The notes below the pieces were generated by a model. That model had not been told where the DNA came from. It saw only the letters and a program-made list of their open reading frames with translations, and ran no database searches. This document shows positions 11,539 to 24,800 of a DNA stretch of 64,000 nt, one piece after another. The stretch's first letter is position 1. Every line of letters starts with the position of its first letter. Origin of the DNA: Strigamia acuminata (lineage: Eukaryota > Arthropoda > Chilopoda > Geophilomorpha > Linotaeniidae); the NCBI GenBank assembly GCA_949358305.1, contig OX442314.1:9355060-9419059 (forward strand). The letters run 5' to 3'. The position numbers and the translations under genes were made by a program.

Positions 11539-12059
11539 ATAAAAAAAACCAAGCATGAAGCAATGAATGTCTTTTGGGGTATTTGCACATCAACTGCAGG
11601 GTCCATCTGGACTCGGGACCTTGGCTGATTGCCAAGTAAGTGGAGGAGCCCTCGTTTAGGTGCCCGGGCAGCAGGTACACACCCCTTCTCACCCCTACTT
11701 TGCTCAAAGACCTCGTACTCGTGGCAAATTGCCAAAGAAACCATTTTTTTCTTCTTTTTCAATTCGGCCATTGACACATGAGAGATGGCACAAAGAGATT
11801 AATTTTTTAAAAAAATTAGGTTTTATTATAATTTTTTTTTTTTTACTATTATGTTGTTAAATAGAAGGGGGTAGAAGAATCAAGGGGTGGATGGAATTAG
11901 AAAGCGAGGTCTGACTGTTTTCTTATCTACTCATCCGACTCCGTCTCCTTTTCTTGCGTTATGAGCGACCCCTGGTGGCAGGAAAATCTCCGCCAGCTGT
12001 TGGATGACCTCAGGAGTTGAGTGACAAGCTGGTCGACATCAGTGGTAATATGTAGCCAG
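11539..12059. other. Non-coding, one CTCF-like site
   Basis: CCCCTGGTGGCAGG at 11969-11982 is a minus-strand CTCF-type core. No other element recognised. Confidence 0.4.
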
Positions 12060-12445
12060 GGTATTTACTGTTCTTTGGGGTCTCAAAGTGCGAGTTTTCG
12101 TTTCATTTTTTATGGTCTTGATTGCAAAAATGAATAATTTGTATTAAATTTAGATTTGACCTCGTTATAACGAAGTGTTTACGGATATACAGTATACTTT
12201 CTTGGTTGTCAAAGTGTGAGTTTAGAGTGTTTTTGTTTCATTTTTTTGTGATTTTAATTTAAAAATTGAATAATTTGTATTAAATACAGGTCTGACCTCG
12301 TTATAACGAAGTGTATATAGAGTATATACTTTCTTGGTTGTCAAAGTGTGAGTTTAGAGTGTTTTTGTTTTATTTTTTTGTGATTTTAATTGAAAAATTA
12401 AATAATTTGTATTAAATACAGGTCTGACCTCGTTATAACAAAGTT
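12060..12445. repeat. Three ~132-136 bp tandem copies ending in CTCGTTATAACG
   Basis: Each copy runs from TCTCAAAGTG or TGTCAAAGTG through AATAATTTGTATTAAAT to GACCTCGTTATAAC. The core falls at 12161, 12297 and 12429. Copies 2 and 3 are the most alike. Confidence 0.85.
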
Positions 12446-14310
12446 AAGTGTTGAGGAGAGTGCCAAAACCATGTTGTTGAAAAAGAATAAATTGTTGGGG
12501 TTTTGAGAATGGCAATTCAAAATATGATGAAAATAATTCGTTATAGCGAGGTTTGGCCTATATATTACAAATTGAAACCGGATCCGTATGAGTAACTTTT
12601 TATTACTTTTTTTGGATGTTAAAACAAGGGATGTATAATTATAATTAAGTATTGTTTTGTTCGAGAGGAAAAAGTCAACGTTTAGAAATCCGGCTGCCAT
12701 TTTGAAGTTGAAAAACTCGTCATGGTTTTGCAAGTTGCTTAAAAAGATAAACATGTTAACGACTCTTTTTTTGTAATTAAATTAAGTCTTGAGAAGAAGA
12801 AAAAAGAAATTAAAAGGATGGGAAATTTTTAATGTTGAATATTGCGAATTTCCGCTGTGTTGATTGAGGGTTATAAAAAGAGTTAAGAGTTTGTGATTAT
12901 GAGGATATGAAACTCAAGATTGAGACTTGAGAGTGTCTCAAAGTTAATTGCGTAACAAAACTGATTTAATTAATTTAATAAAAACTTTTTAGAGTTCAAT
13001 TTGTTTGGTGTTGAACTCTTTATTAAAAAATATCGTCATTGTTAAAAAATGAGTAATTTAAAACAATGTTAGAAATAAAACACAATTTTTTTTAATTTCT
13101 TTATTCAACAATATCAAAATAAAAACTGTTTATAATGAGTAATTTTAAACAATGTAAACAAAAACAACAAAAAATAACAAAAACCGGTTTTTATTTCCAT
13201 ATTATTTCCTCTCCTATTGTTAATTTTTTTTTAAATTTAAACCTAAAATTTAAAAAAAAAAAAAAAAAAAATGGAGTTAAATATGGAAACTAATTTACAA
13301 AATTCAAAATAACATTTTATAACCCAAAATAAATTTTAAAAAAATAATAAAATCTAAAATAACTTGCCACTTTCACAAAACTTCGTTATAGCGAGGTTCC
13401 ATACATCCAACCCATCAAATTAATTAAAAACGCTCTTAATTACAACCAAACCCGCCATATTTTTTCTCCAAATCCAGCTCCATATGACCAGAGTAAGGTT
13501 ACGCTTGTGCGCAATTCATTAATTAATCATAGTCACTACATGGGGGTAACCAGACGCTTGAAGAGAGGGACGCCATGTCAATTAGGATCCACTTCACGGA
13601 CCCGGGTACGCGGGACACAAACACCACGCCTACTAACCCACAAAAAACAGTCAAATATCTAAACCTTTTATGATAAAAATAATAATAATTCATACGGGCC
13701 AATCTTTGCTTTCTGCATCCACATTTCGCTTCCTATTTCACATTCCAGTTACATGAAACGTTTCTTCATCTTCTTTAAATCATTCATCGTTGCAATTTGA
13801 CTCTCTACAATTTTCTTTTTTATACATAAACTGAGTTTTGACCTTCATCCTCCCCCTTTATATTAAATTATTTTTTCCCCTGCTATTTTATGACAGTGAC
13901 ACCTTGCAACATGTCTGCAAAACCAGCTCGCGTGCATTTAAGTGATGATCCTTCATTTTGTTGACACCGAAAGAAAAAAATGAGATTTTTCTTTTTTATT
14001 TATTTTTCAAAAGAAAAAAAAAGTTTTTCTTCGAGTCAACGGCAGACGGTTTTGTGATGAGTTATTTGTTGAATAATGCATGTCAACAATGTCTTTTTTT
14101 TACAACTTAATGTGTAAAATTATTATAAAGTGTGTATTGTGGTAAAAATGTTGGTAATGATGTTCCATGTCCTCCGAAGAGGGCAGTTAAATCTAATTCA
14201 AGTTGCTATCACTTTCAATTTATGGTTGGTCACTCCTGTCCGACATGAAAACTGAAAAAAGCCGCTTCTGTAAACATCTTTACCGATTACTGTACACAGG
14301 CCAATCAAAT
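12446..14310. other. AT-rich non-coding DNA
   Basis: No exon or RNA gene recognised. Holds poly(A)/(T) tracts, for example 13251-13270, and an isolated TTATAGCGAGGTT core near 13385. Confidence 0.45.
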
Positions 14311-14690
14311 TCGCCATAATGAGGTTTACAAGCAACAAAAAGCTAAAAAGATAAAACCATTTCAACAATTAAACTTGAATTTCGTTATAATGAGGTTCCA
14401 AGCAATAAACAAGCCAAAAATAAAACTATTTCAACAATCAAACTTTTTATTTCGTTATAATGAGGTTCGAATCAATAAACAAGCCAAAAATAAAACTATT
14501 TCAACAATTAAACTTTTTATTTCGTTGTAATGAGGTTTGAATCAATAAACAAGCCAAAAATAAAACTATTTCAACAATTAAACTTGAATTTCGTTATAAC
14601 GAGGTTCCAAGCAAGAAACAAGCCAAAAATAAAATTATTTCAACAATAAACGATTAAATTTAAACTTTGCTATAATGAGGGTTTCCAATA
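14311..14690. repeat. 70-bp tandem repeat, about five copies
   Basis: Each unit joins CGTTATAATGAGGTTC to AATAAACAAGCCAAAAATAA and TATTTCAACAATTAAAC. TGAGGTTC starts at 14391, 14461 and 14531, an exact 70-bp spacing. The GGTTCGAATC inside one unit looks like a tRNA B box only by chance. Confidence 0.9.
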
Positions 14691-17600
14691 TCTAAAAAAA
14701 AACAATGTTCTTCATGTACCTGGATAATCAAATCTTGTTGCATCAATCAAACTACAATTCCCCACGACATTCGTCAAATAAAAAAATCCCTTTTTGTCAC
14801 GTTCGGACGAGACTCATCAGCGAAAAAGAGACGCGTGGCAGATTTGTCATCGCACAAGACAAGAGAAACTGGTAAAGAGAGTAGAGAGAACTTGACTGAT
14901 GATGTTTGTGGCACCAAATACAATGTCAGTGGCGGAAAAATGGCGGCATACCCTCCACACCACTAAAATCCATCAAGGTCAAACATCCCCCCATCCCAAA
15001 AAAAAAACCAACGCGCGCGTCCCACTCCCTCCCTACACCACATCCCTCTCATCAGTATGTTTGATGGATGCCATTGGTCCTATTTCATCCTCTTGGAATG
15101 TCCCACTTTTTTTTTCCTTCTTCTTTTACTTCTTCTCTCTTTTTGTACTGCAGAGAAGTTCCAGATGTGTGTTTTGTATAATGTGTTGTGTTTTCTTCTT
15201 AAACCCCCCCCCAACCCCCCCCCCCTCACCAGTCTTCAATTCCACTCCATTTTGTCTTTTTTAAAAACTTAAATCTATCAAGTTTAACTAACTCCATTCA
15301 AGTGCAAATGCTGATTGTGTGAGAGTTCTTTGCTCTCCGTGGTCATGAATTCAAAGTCAGCGGAGTGGAATTAAAAGGGTTAAAGTGGTCGAGATTTTGA
15401 CACCAATGGGGCTCATTTGTTTTGTACCAGTGGACAGTATCAAAACCCCATTTTTCAAAAAAATAAAAAAAAAACTTCTAAAACCCTTTTAGAAAACCCC
15501 ATCTGAGTGACCCTTTGATGTGGGTCTTTAATTCAACACAATGCAGCCCTCATAAGCTCTTACATCATCAAACAATGGCGGCCGGAAGTAGGTGTTTTGC
15601 AGTCCAAGTCTCCAACTGGTTAATGATAGGGGCACTATTTGAAATGTGCCAATCAAAATCTATTTTATTTTTCTAAAGGGAGGAGGAGGGGGGGGTTATT
15701 GGAAGGAGGGGGGGGGTCATAAAATGAAATTCAATTGCTATTTTATTTACTATCAGATTCTCTTGTTTCCATAGCAACTCGATTGACCTGATTAGTGTAA
15801 TTTGTTGAGTGGGCAGAAGGGGGGGGAAGGGGATGGGGGGAAAAGAAGGAACAAGAGTTTGTTTTTAAAGCTTAATTGAAATTTGAATAGGGAGTAAATG
15901 GAGATGCAAATATATTGGCAAATTGTTTTCCTCTTGCTATTTTTTTTTTGTTTTTATTTTTTTAAATTTAAATCCCCATTTTTATTTTTTTCCGCAAATT
16001 CTTTTGTCTATTTGATGAAACTGCAATTTACTTAATGGACGCGCAAATAAGAGACACACAACCGGAAATTAATGAGATGGCATCAATTTTTCCCTCGGTC
16101 TTTCTCTCTGCAGATGCATAACTAATCAGAATCACATGACAGAAGCTAAAATTCATCATTTCGTTATAACGAGGTCCAGTTTTGAAAATGTTGTTTTCCT
16201 ATGAATTATCATTATTTTTTTAATGTAAATTATTTAAAACACTCCAAACACAGCAACTTTTAAAAATAAAAAGTAAAAATCAATTTCGTTATAACGAGGT
16301 TTTCTCCATTTGTTCTCCGAATCCGACAAACAAAGTGAAAAATGTCAATTGCAACTTGGTAACTTTTTAGTGTCTATCAATTTCTCCAAATGCAGGCATC
16401 ATTTTTCAAATGTCAAGCCAACATGGTTGACTCGTAATGGCTTCCATTGGACTGTGTTAGTGGCCATCAGGGAACTAATGAGGGAGGAAGAATAAGGCAT
16501 GTGTGGGTTGGCCAGGACTTGGAGAGAGGATAAAAAGAAGCTGTCCACTACAAATCAAACACAGCGAGCAATTAAGCAGTTTTCTGTCTCCCTTTTTGTC
16601 CAGTGGCTCAACTCCAAGTGCCTCTTATCACCATTAGTGCAATTTTTGATGACAACACCCAACTCTGAAGTGGGCAATTTACACTTTACCAACAAACAAC
16701 ACACAATATGACAAACCCATGTCCAAAATATATCCATTTTGCTTTTTACTTCTTTATAGCCCCATTTTGTTGCAAGGCTTTGTCTCATAGAAATAACAAA
16801 TTCTATCAATGACTATTAAATTGCCATTCTACCACAACAACCCCTCTCCTATTGCTGTTGCCTTGGCAACCATAAAGAGCATAAAGATTGAAGGGAGGGA
16901 GGGGTGGGGCAAAATCCCCCCTGCTAACCTGTAATTGGAAAATATGATGAGAGAGAAATGGATCAAAGCAGCTTCATACTGGAGTACTCCCACACCACTA
17001 TTTCGATTTGTAAGACCTTTCAAAGGATTATCAGTAATAACAGGGCACTGTATTAATTAACAATTAATGAGTCCATCACCAGGGCGGTACTCACTTCATG
17101 TATATATTTATTGATAGCAACTGGAGAAATAAATAATTTAAAAATAATAAGGATATTCTTTATTCAAATGATACAATTTGGTCAATCTTTAATTAGCCTC
17201 TCAAAAATGACCATTTTTATAAGTGGTTGGAGCAATTCGGCTTAAAGCGAAAACCCGATATCAGTCTCCGGCAGAAAAATGGCAAAAACCTCGTTATAGT
17301 AAACTGCCTAGTGTTCTGTGTAACAATTTGCTTTTACATTCAATAGAATCAACTTTAAAATTTCCAAAATTTGGATCCAGCTAAGACGTAAAAAACCCAA
17401 ACTATTAGAAATTCGCTATAACGAGGTTGGTAGTCTAAAAAACAAAGTTTTCAACCCAATAATTCTGTATAATTGCAAAAAAAAACTCCTTAACAGCAAA
17501 AATTTCACGATAACACAAGTAATTCGCTATAACGAGGTTTACGTCAACTGGAAAAGTAATTTCTTTAATTTAAAACATTTTTCAGTTCTAATGATAAATT

Positions 17601-18200
17601 TGTTGGTTTTTTCCAAACGTTCACTCATGTTGTGACCATGACAAGCGAAAATGTGAGATTACCCCACCCCTTTAAATCCTCGTCTTGTATCGGTTTCTCA
17701 ATAGTGTCCATCCATTTTGACGTAATTTTTTTACATTTTATTAAGGAATGACCAATTTAGTGACGACAGATGTCAGTTGCAGATGATGCCCTAATTGGGA
17801 GCTTCGTTTTCCAAATGATTATAACATGAGTTGCAGAAAGAGGACGCAGCTTGTTATCAAAACGCTCTTGAGAACATGACCTAGCACTACAAATGTAATT
17901 AATTGCTCTACATAATGAGAGAGAGAGAAAGTACGGAATTGTCACCCGTTTGATCCCCCACTTTGAGGTAAAATGAATTAAAACGCGAGTCAATTTGAAG
18001 CCTGTGCAGTCATCAATCTTGTCTGGTCGTGGCAGTTTGATAAAGAAAATCCCTCCATCTCCCCCACCCCACCCCATAAAAAATGGTGTAAATTTCAACC
18101 ACTACTGACAATTTATCATGGAACCCCCAAATGACCACAATTTTAAAAATTTTATATTTAAAAAAAAGAAATTATTTAATTAAAATTAAAACCTCGTTAC
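14691..18200. other. Long non-coding stretch with scattered repeat cores
   Basis: No supported gene. Contents: a ~45-bp segment at 14897-14945 repeated at 53983; C-rich and G-rich runs (15205-15225, 15680-15715); a CCGGAAGT ETS-type site at 15592-15599; and single CGTTATAACG or CGCTATAACG cores near 16161, 16285, 17411 and 17521. Confidence 0.45.
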
Positions 18201-18720
18201 AATCCAAACTCCGTTATAACGAATTACTAAAAGTAGAAACAAAAGTCGTTGTAACGAGGTTTTTGCTGTTTTACTTTTATTAACTCGTGGGACTTGAAAT
18301 GTTCAACCCTAGCAATTGCAAGGGGCCTCCCTGGGATTGGTGTACAATAGGCCCTCGTTATAACGAAGCTCACTATACACTGATTCACTGCACAACTGTA
18401 CTTGTAACCAGATATTGTTACAATTATTATGATGGAAAAGCTTGCTGTAACCAGTATTGGGCGAGATCTCAAGTCATGCAAGAAGTACTGTCAAAACCCG
18501 GAACAGGTGTTGTACCAGCAATGCAAGACCCAGTACTTTGAAAAAAAAGTACAGTATACTGTATACAGGTACAGCAATAGTACTGAGAAAAATCACAACA
18601 ATATCATGTACTTACAGTGTTCTTAGCATTGATTGTAGTCAATTACGATTTAGCGTATAAAAGAAGCAGCCATTGAGCCAGTGGCCAAATGCCAAACACT
18701 GGCTGTAAACCACACTGTAA
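18201..18720. other. Non-coding with isolated TTATAACG cores
   Basis: CCGTTATAACGAATTAC near 18211 and CCTCGTTATAACGAAGC near 18354. No exon with splice sites was found. Confidence 0.4.
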
Positions 18721-19145
18721 CGACACTATAAAACTTTGTTTTACGCTGTAAAACCTCGTTATAATGCTGTAAAACCTCGTTATAACGCTGTAAAACCTTA
18801 TTATAACGCTGTAAAACATTATTATAACACTATAAAACATCGTTATAATGCTGGTAAAACCTTGTTATAACGCTGTAAAACTTGCTATAACGCTGTAAAA
18901 CCTCGTTATAACGCTGTAAAACCTCGTTATAACGCTGTAAAACCTCGTTATAACGCTGTAAAACCTCGTTATAACGCTGTAAAACCTTATTATAACACTA
19001 AAACCGTATTATAATGCTGCAAAACCTCGTTTCAACACTACGAAACCTCATTATAACACTGTAAAACTGCGTTATAATGCTGCAAAACCTCGTTGTAATG
19101 CTGCAAAACTTTGCTACAATGCTGTAAAACCTCGCTATTAACAAA
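18721..19145. repeat. 21-bp tandem array on the CTCGTTATAAC core
   Basis: The unit is GCTGTAAAAC followed by CTCGTTATAAC, about 20 degenerate copies. Copies between 18890 and 18990 are nearly identical. Confidence 0.92.
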
Positions 19146-20149
19146 ATTTTAACTGAACTTTTACACACTCGCTTCGCGCTGTGTTTTTGGAACAAAGTAA
19201 TAACACCAATCAGGGTCGACTACAACTGCAAAATTTCGTTGTATCGAAATTAGACCATCCTGTATAACAAACCCAAAAAAATTAATTCAATACTTTACAC
19301 CTTAACATAAAATCACATTGTGCATCAAATCAATTTTTTACCAACCCTCGCTATAACGAAATGTGCTGAGGGAGTGTCATGTTTATTTATGTCGATTGTG
19401 CGTTTTAACTGATAAGAAAAGTGATAATTGAGTGCATGTTGTACGCGTGTATGGATATTATTCATCTGGTTTTGATGTCGAATTTAGTGGCATCCTGTGA
19501 GCGCGTTCCGCCTGGGTGGCCATGCGATCACTGATTACCGTGTTCAGCTGCGTCCTGTTCACTCATACAAGTGGAAAATACTCCCTCGTGCTCAGTGTCC
19601 TGTCTATCCACTGGATTGGCGGGAATTTGATCGAGGAAAAACGAGGGGTGATCGAGGTAGAGAAAGACAAGAGAAGAGAGTGGGGGGATCACTACTATTG
19701 TGTGTCATGTGGGGGGTCCTCTTTTATCCTACTCTTTAAATCATTGATGCAAAAAAAATTGTTTATTACCGTAATATCAATAAATAAAAAATGACGCTAT
19801 TATTATTATTAGGAAAACAAAGTATGACAACATAAATGATTTTTTTAAGTCTCCATCTGTAGCTGATGGAGGGCGTTTACTGGTCAATTTTAGTTTTGGT
19901 TAATTGTCGCTGTGATGATAATTTGGGATGATTTATGGGGGTATAAAAGCAAAGTTTTGAAGATTTTGTAACAAAATTCAGCAAAATTTTACGTTTTTTA
20001 AGAATAAATTATTTTTTGTGTTGTTTTTAAAGTAATTTGTACACATTCTAAGCAATTTTCAGCAAATTTTTGTGTATTTCAGCAAATTTCAGCGATTATT
20101 GCATTTTTTTTGCAATTTTGTTCTTTTTGCACATGGTTAGCAATTTCCG
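19146..20149. other. Non-coding, C-poor toward its right end
   Basis: No gene recognised. Bases 19921-20040 contain about 22 G and 5 C, the C-depleted flank of the next array. Confidence 0.4.
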
Positions 20150-20510
20150 TTAGCTTTGCAGATTTTTAGCAAATTTCAGACATTTTTAGCAAATTTCAAA
20201 CATTTTTTAGCAAATTTCAGACATTTTTCAGCAAATTTCAGACGTTTTTTAGCAAATTTGAGACATTTTTCAGCAAATTTCAGTCGTTTTTTTTTAGCAA
20301 ATTTCAGATATTTTTCAGCAAATTTCAGACGTTTTTTAGCAAATTTTAAACATTTTTTTAGTCTTTCAGACTTTTTTTGTACATTTTAAGCAAATTTCAG
20401 ACTTTTTTGTACATTTTTAGCAAATTCCAGATTTTTTGCACAATTTTGCACATTTTAGTCAATTTTCCACATTTTCAGCAAATCTCAGCCATTTTTTTAC
20501 ACATTACAGC
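20150..20510. repeat. 20-22 bp tandem array (AGCAAATTTCAGACATTTTT)
   Basis: About 16 degenerate units; the motif recurs every 20-22 bp. The G-poor tract 20511-20990 (poly(A) at 20970-20988) follows it. Confidence 0.88.
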
Positions 20511-21417
20511 AAATTTCACAAAATACACCACACATTTACCAACTTTCAACTCCACAAAAATCAACTCTGCAAGTCAAACTTTTAAAACAGAGAAAACATA
20601 AAAATTAAAAACTTGCTGCTGGCAATCTGAAACCTTTCACATATAAACCTTAACCACAAAAATAAAAAAAAACCAAAAAAAAAAACCACGATTTCCTCCC
20701 GTTCATTTTCCATTCCAATCCATCTGTTACCACCTCAAGACATCCACAAAATGTCACAAAATCCACATCCATTTAAATACTTTTATTTCCAAAATACCCC
20801 CACCAACCCCACCACCATTTTATTCAAATACCAAACACATGTAAACGCCTAAACCTATTTGCTTTTACAGCAAACATCTGTTTGTTTTTGCCCTACTGCT
20901 GCCAGCAATACCCCAACATCAAAAACATAAAAAAAACAACAAAAAATCCCAACAATTTTTTAATCCCAAAAAAAAAAAAAAAAAAAAATCGACATTTATT
21001 TAAGATTTATCTAAGATTTATTTAAGATTTATTTAGCCGGTATTAGCATCTAATTTCCTTGTTGGCAACTTGGCATTAGACGAGTGCAGCGCAGTGAAGC
21101 GCATTCCCAGGCGGTGCTTTTTGTGTTGTCTCAATCTCGCCCTCTCGTCGATAATTTACTGCTGTTGCTATTAAAATTTTATGGCAAATTCCTTTATTTA
21201 TTCTCTCAGATGCAAATGCACGAGGGATTCAACTCAACTCGTCCCACATTAACAACTGATACTTTCTTTTTTCGTCTCCCACTCTCGCCCATTTCTCAAA
21301 CTGCGTCTCTTTGCCCAAATAAATCAATTGCAGACCCAGGAGTGCATTAAGCTAAGAGACACAGACATGCGCACAACAAATTACAACCAACTCATTTGTG
21401 CGCATTCCTTTTTCAAC
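20511..21417. other. G-poor tract, then ordinary non-coding DNA
   Basis: Bases 20521-20760 contain about 14 G and 64 C. From 21000 the composition is ordinary; no gene was recognised before the retrotransposon. Confidence 0.4.
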
Positions 21418-21422
21418 AACAA

Positions 21423-21606
21423 TGCTGTGTTCGGACTTCACTGCATGTTTTGTGTAGTGACGTTATCTTTGCCTCAGGCGCTGTACCCCCAGCGCCACCT
21501 TGTAGCTTGACCCCGAATAAAGCACTTGTTAGTTCTTAGCCTAATATGACTGACCTTTCATTTCAACCATCCTCAACATAATTTGTTATTAGTAAGATAT
21601 ATACTA
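21423..21606 (+). repeat. 5' LTR, 184 bp
   Basis: Starts TGCTGTGTTCGG and ends ATATATACTA. AATAAA at 21516-21521 is the likely polyadenylation signal. AGCGCCACCTTG at 21491-21502 contains GGTGGCGC on the minus strand, a fly-type CTCF core. Confidence 0.95.
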
Positions 21607-21608
21607 AA

Positions 21609-21626
21609 TGGCGACGAGATAAGGAT
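21609..21626 (+). other. Primer-binding site candidate
   Basis: TGGCGACGAGATAAGGAT begins two bases after the LTR with the TGG expected opposite a tRNA CCA end. I could not identify the tRNA. Confidence 0.6.
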
Positions 21627-21802
21627 CCGAAATCCACGTGCAACTAATGAATCCAGTAGCGACGCAAGTTTTTTTCGTGTTTTTCGAACTTTTGAGCGCT
21701 TTTTCGGCCCGTTGCTGACCACGCCGTCCCGACGTTAGGCCTACGTTCCATTGTCACGTTTTCCTCGCGTTTTCGTACTCAACGCCGACTTTTGCCATCA
21801 AA

Positions 21803-24800
21803 ATGTCAGCTCTAAAAGGGACACCGCGGGAATACGATCCAACAGAGGATTGGGGCCTGTATTGCAAGCGAATGACGAGCATTTTCGCTTGTAACAAAAT
21901 CGTCGATGACCAGGAGAAGGTCCACACGCTGCTGTCGTACGTCGGCATGCCGACGTTTAAGCAGCTGGACACGCTCGCGGCGCCGAAGGAAGCTGCCGAC
22001 TTGAAGTACGCGGACCTTGTGGCCTTGATGCAGAAAAATGCACGCGCGAAGCCGCTCGTGCTGGGAGAAATTCGCCGTTTTCACCGCCGTGATCGATTGC
22101 CGAATGAAACCGTGCTGGAGTATTCTCTCGCTCTTCAGGACCTGGCCCAAAACTGTGAGTTCGCCGACAAAACTAACGAATTAAGAAATCGCTTTCTTTG
22201 TGGCCTCCAGAATGAGCAAGTGCAACAGGCGCTCACGTTAAAAAAAGATTTGACGTTCGACGACGCGGTCGAGTTCGCTGCCGCTGCTGAAGTGTCGCAA
22301 AAGGAATTTTCGACAATCGCGACGCAGAATGCATCGGCGCTGCCGGTGCACAAACTCCACTACGACTCCAAACCACGTCACGATGCGTCAAGGGGTAGAA
22401 AACGCTCCTCGAGGGGCACTACCTCGTTTCAACCAGGCCGCCAACCATCCAACTCGAAAGGAAATGTGTCGGCGTGTTCTGCTTGCGGCAGTAAGTCGCA
22501 CACGCGTGAAGCGTGCCGTTTTCGCGATGCCACGTGCCACGGATGCGGAAAAACTGGCCACATCAAACCAGTTTGCCGGTCGGTCTTGAAGTCACCAGCT
22601 CCAGTCCATGCAGTCGAGATGCCACAACAGCTCACGTACTACGCTGTCGAGCCGGATTTGACGACGACCGTCAACGCGATTGGCATTAAAGCCACACAAC
22701 CAATTATTTTGGCCATTAAAATTGCTAATGTCAATCTCCTAATGGAAATGGACACGGGAGCAGGCGCTACATTTATAAATCTCGAAACTTACACTAAATA
22801 TTTTTCAAATTTTCCATTGCAGCCCCTTCCGATCCAGATGAATACGTATGGCGGCACAACACTCCGAATGGAAGGGGTTTGCGAAGTTCCGGTTCGTCAT
22901 CGTGATCGCGATTTTCGTTTGCCGTTGTGCGTGGCGACTCACGGCCCCGTCCCACTTCTTGGCCGCGACTGGCTCGAAGCATTTGGTTTGCTGTCGAAAA
23001 CTGGCGACCTGGTGGGCGCAGAAGTATTTTCGTTGTCCACATCGACGCCAACGCCCGAGAAGCTCGATACACCGTCGTCCAACAGATTGGACGAGATTTT
23101 GGAACGTCATGCCAACGTTTTTCGCGATGAAATCGGATGCTACAACGTGCACAAGGTCCACATCGATATCGATCCGGCCGTGCAACCGATATTTTTGAAG
23201 AATTACCCAGTTCCACTCGCGATGAAGCCACGACTGGAGGAAGAGCTGCGCAGACTGCAGGATTTAGGTATCATAACTCCTGTCGCTTCTTCTAAATGGG
23301 CGACACCTATTATGCATGTCCTTAAATCAGATGGCACGTTAAAGATAGCGGGATGCTATAATAGAACCATAAATAAGGCGGTTCTCCCCAACTCTTACCC
23401 TTTACCTCTGTTTGAAGACGTTGCAGCGAAGTTGTCGGGCGGTGAGACGTATTCTACTCTAGATATGAATCACGCCTACAACCAGCTGGAGTTGGATGCA
23501 GAGAGTAAATTGGTGTGCACAATTAATACCCACTTGGGTCTCTTCACAGTAAATAGACTTTTTTACGGGATATCCAGCGCGCCGGCAATCTTCCAACGCG
23601 AGATGGACAAATTAACAGCCAAAGTCGAGAGTACGCAGCCGTTCATTGATGATTCGGCCGTGACCGGTGCAACAAACGCAACGCACTTATGCAACCTGGA
23701 TCAATTATTGGGTGCATTTGACAAAGCCAATTTAACATTAAATAGAAAAAAGTGCAAGTTTTTGCGTGCTTGTGTGCAGTTTTTGGGGCTGAACATTTCC
23801 AAGCTAGGAATCACGCCAGTGGACTCAAAATTGGCTCCACTACGCAACGCCATGCAGCCAACCGACGTTTTATCGCTCAAATCGTTCCTGGGGCTCATAA
23901 ACTATTATGGCAAATTTATTAATAATTTATCCACTTTATTAGAGCCGCTTTACCGCCTCACGCGCGACGATACGCCGTGGACATGGGGACAGGAACAACA
24001 CAAGGCCTGGACGAAGGTCAAGGCTGCAGTAACTGTCGATTCAGCGCTGGCACACTACGACGCGAAGAAGCAACTTTATCTGACCGTTGATGCCTCGCCG
24101 GTCGGTGTGGGCGCCTTTATTTCCCACGTAGAAAATGGAATCCATCGTCCAATTGCCTTTGCGAGTTCCCTCTTGTCCAGCGCGCAGAAAAATTATGCGC
24201 AAATCGACCGTGAAGGTCTTGCGATCGTTTATGGCGTTCGCCGCTTCCATCACCACCTGTTTGGGAGAAAATTCATTTTACGAACTGACCACAAACCGCT
24301 GGTGGCCATTTTCGGAGAGAAGAAAGGATGCAATCAAATTGTCGCCGCTCGCCTGCACCGGTGGGCAATTTTCCTGAGTGCCTACGATTATGCTATCGAG
24401 CATGTGCCTGCGGTCGACAACCAAATTGCAGATGGATTGTCTCGCAATCCTCAACCTGTTGTCGACGGTCGAGAAGACCTCGACATGCACGTTAACGAAA
24501 TATTTTCCGTTTCTCTTTCGCAGTTTCCAGTATCGCAAGCAGCCTTGCGTGCAGCATACGACGCAGACGCCCAATTGCAAGCAGTTCTGCAGTGCATCCG
24601 AGACGAATGGAAATCAAAGACACCTGACTTAATAAATTTTTATAAGCACAGGTCCGCCTTTTCCACACATGGACCATTCTTGTTCCTGTCGGAGCGTTTG
24701 GTCGTGCCAGAGCAGCTTCGCCGTGCAGTCCTGACGGAGTTGCATGCAGGACATTTCGGAATCGTTCGCACCAAGTCGCTCGCTCGCTCAACAGTTTGGT

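Noticed and set aside
14464-14473. GGTTCGAATC, a tRNA B-box match
   Set aside because: It arises in a 70-bp tandem repeat with no cloverleaf around it. No tRNA or rRNA gene was found in the window.
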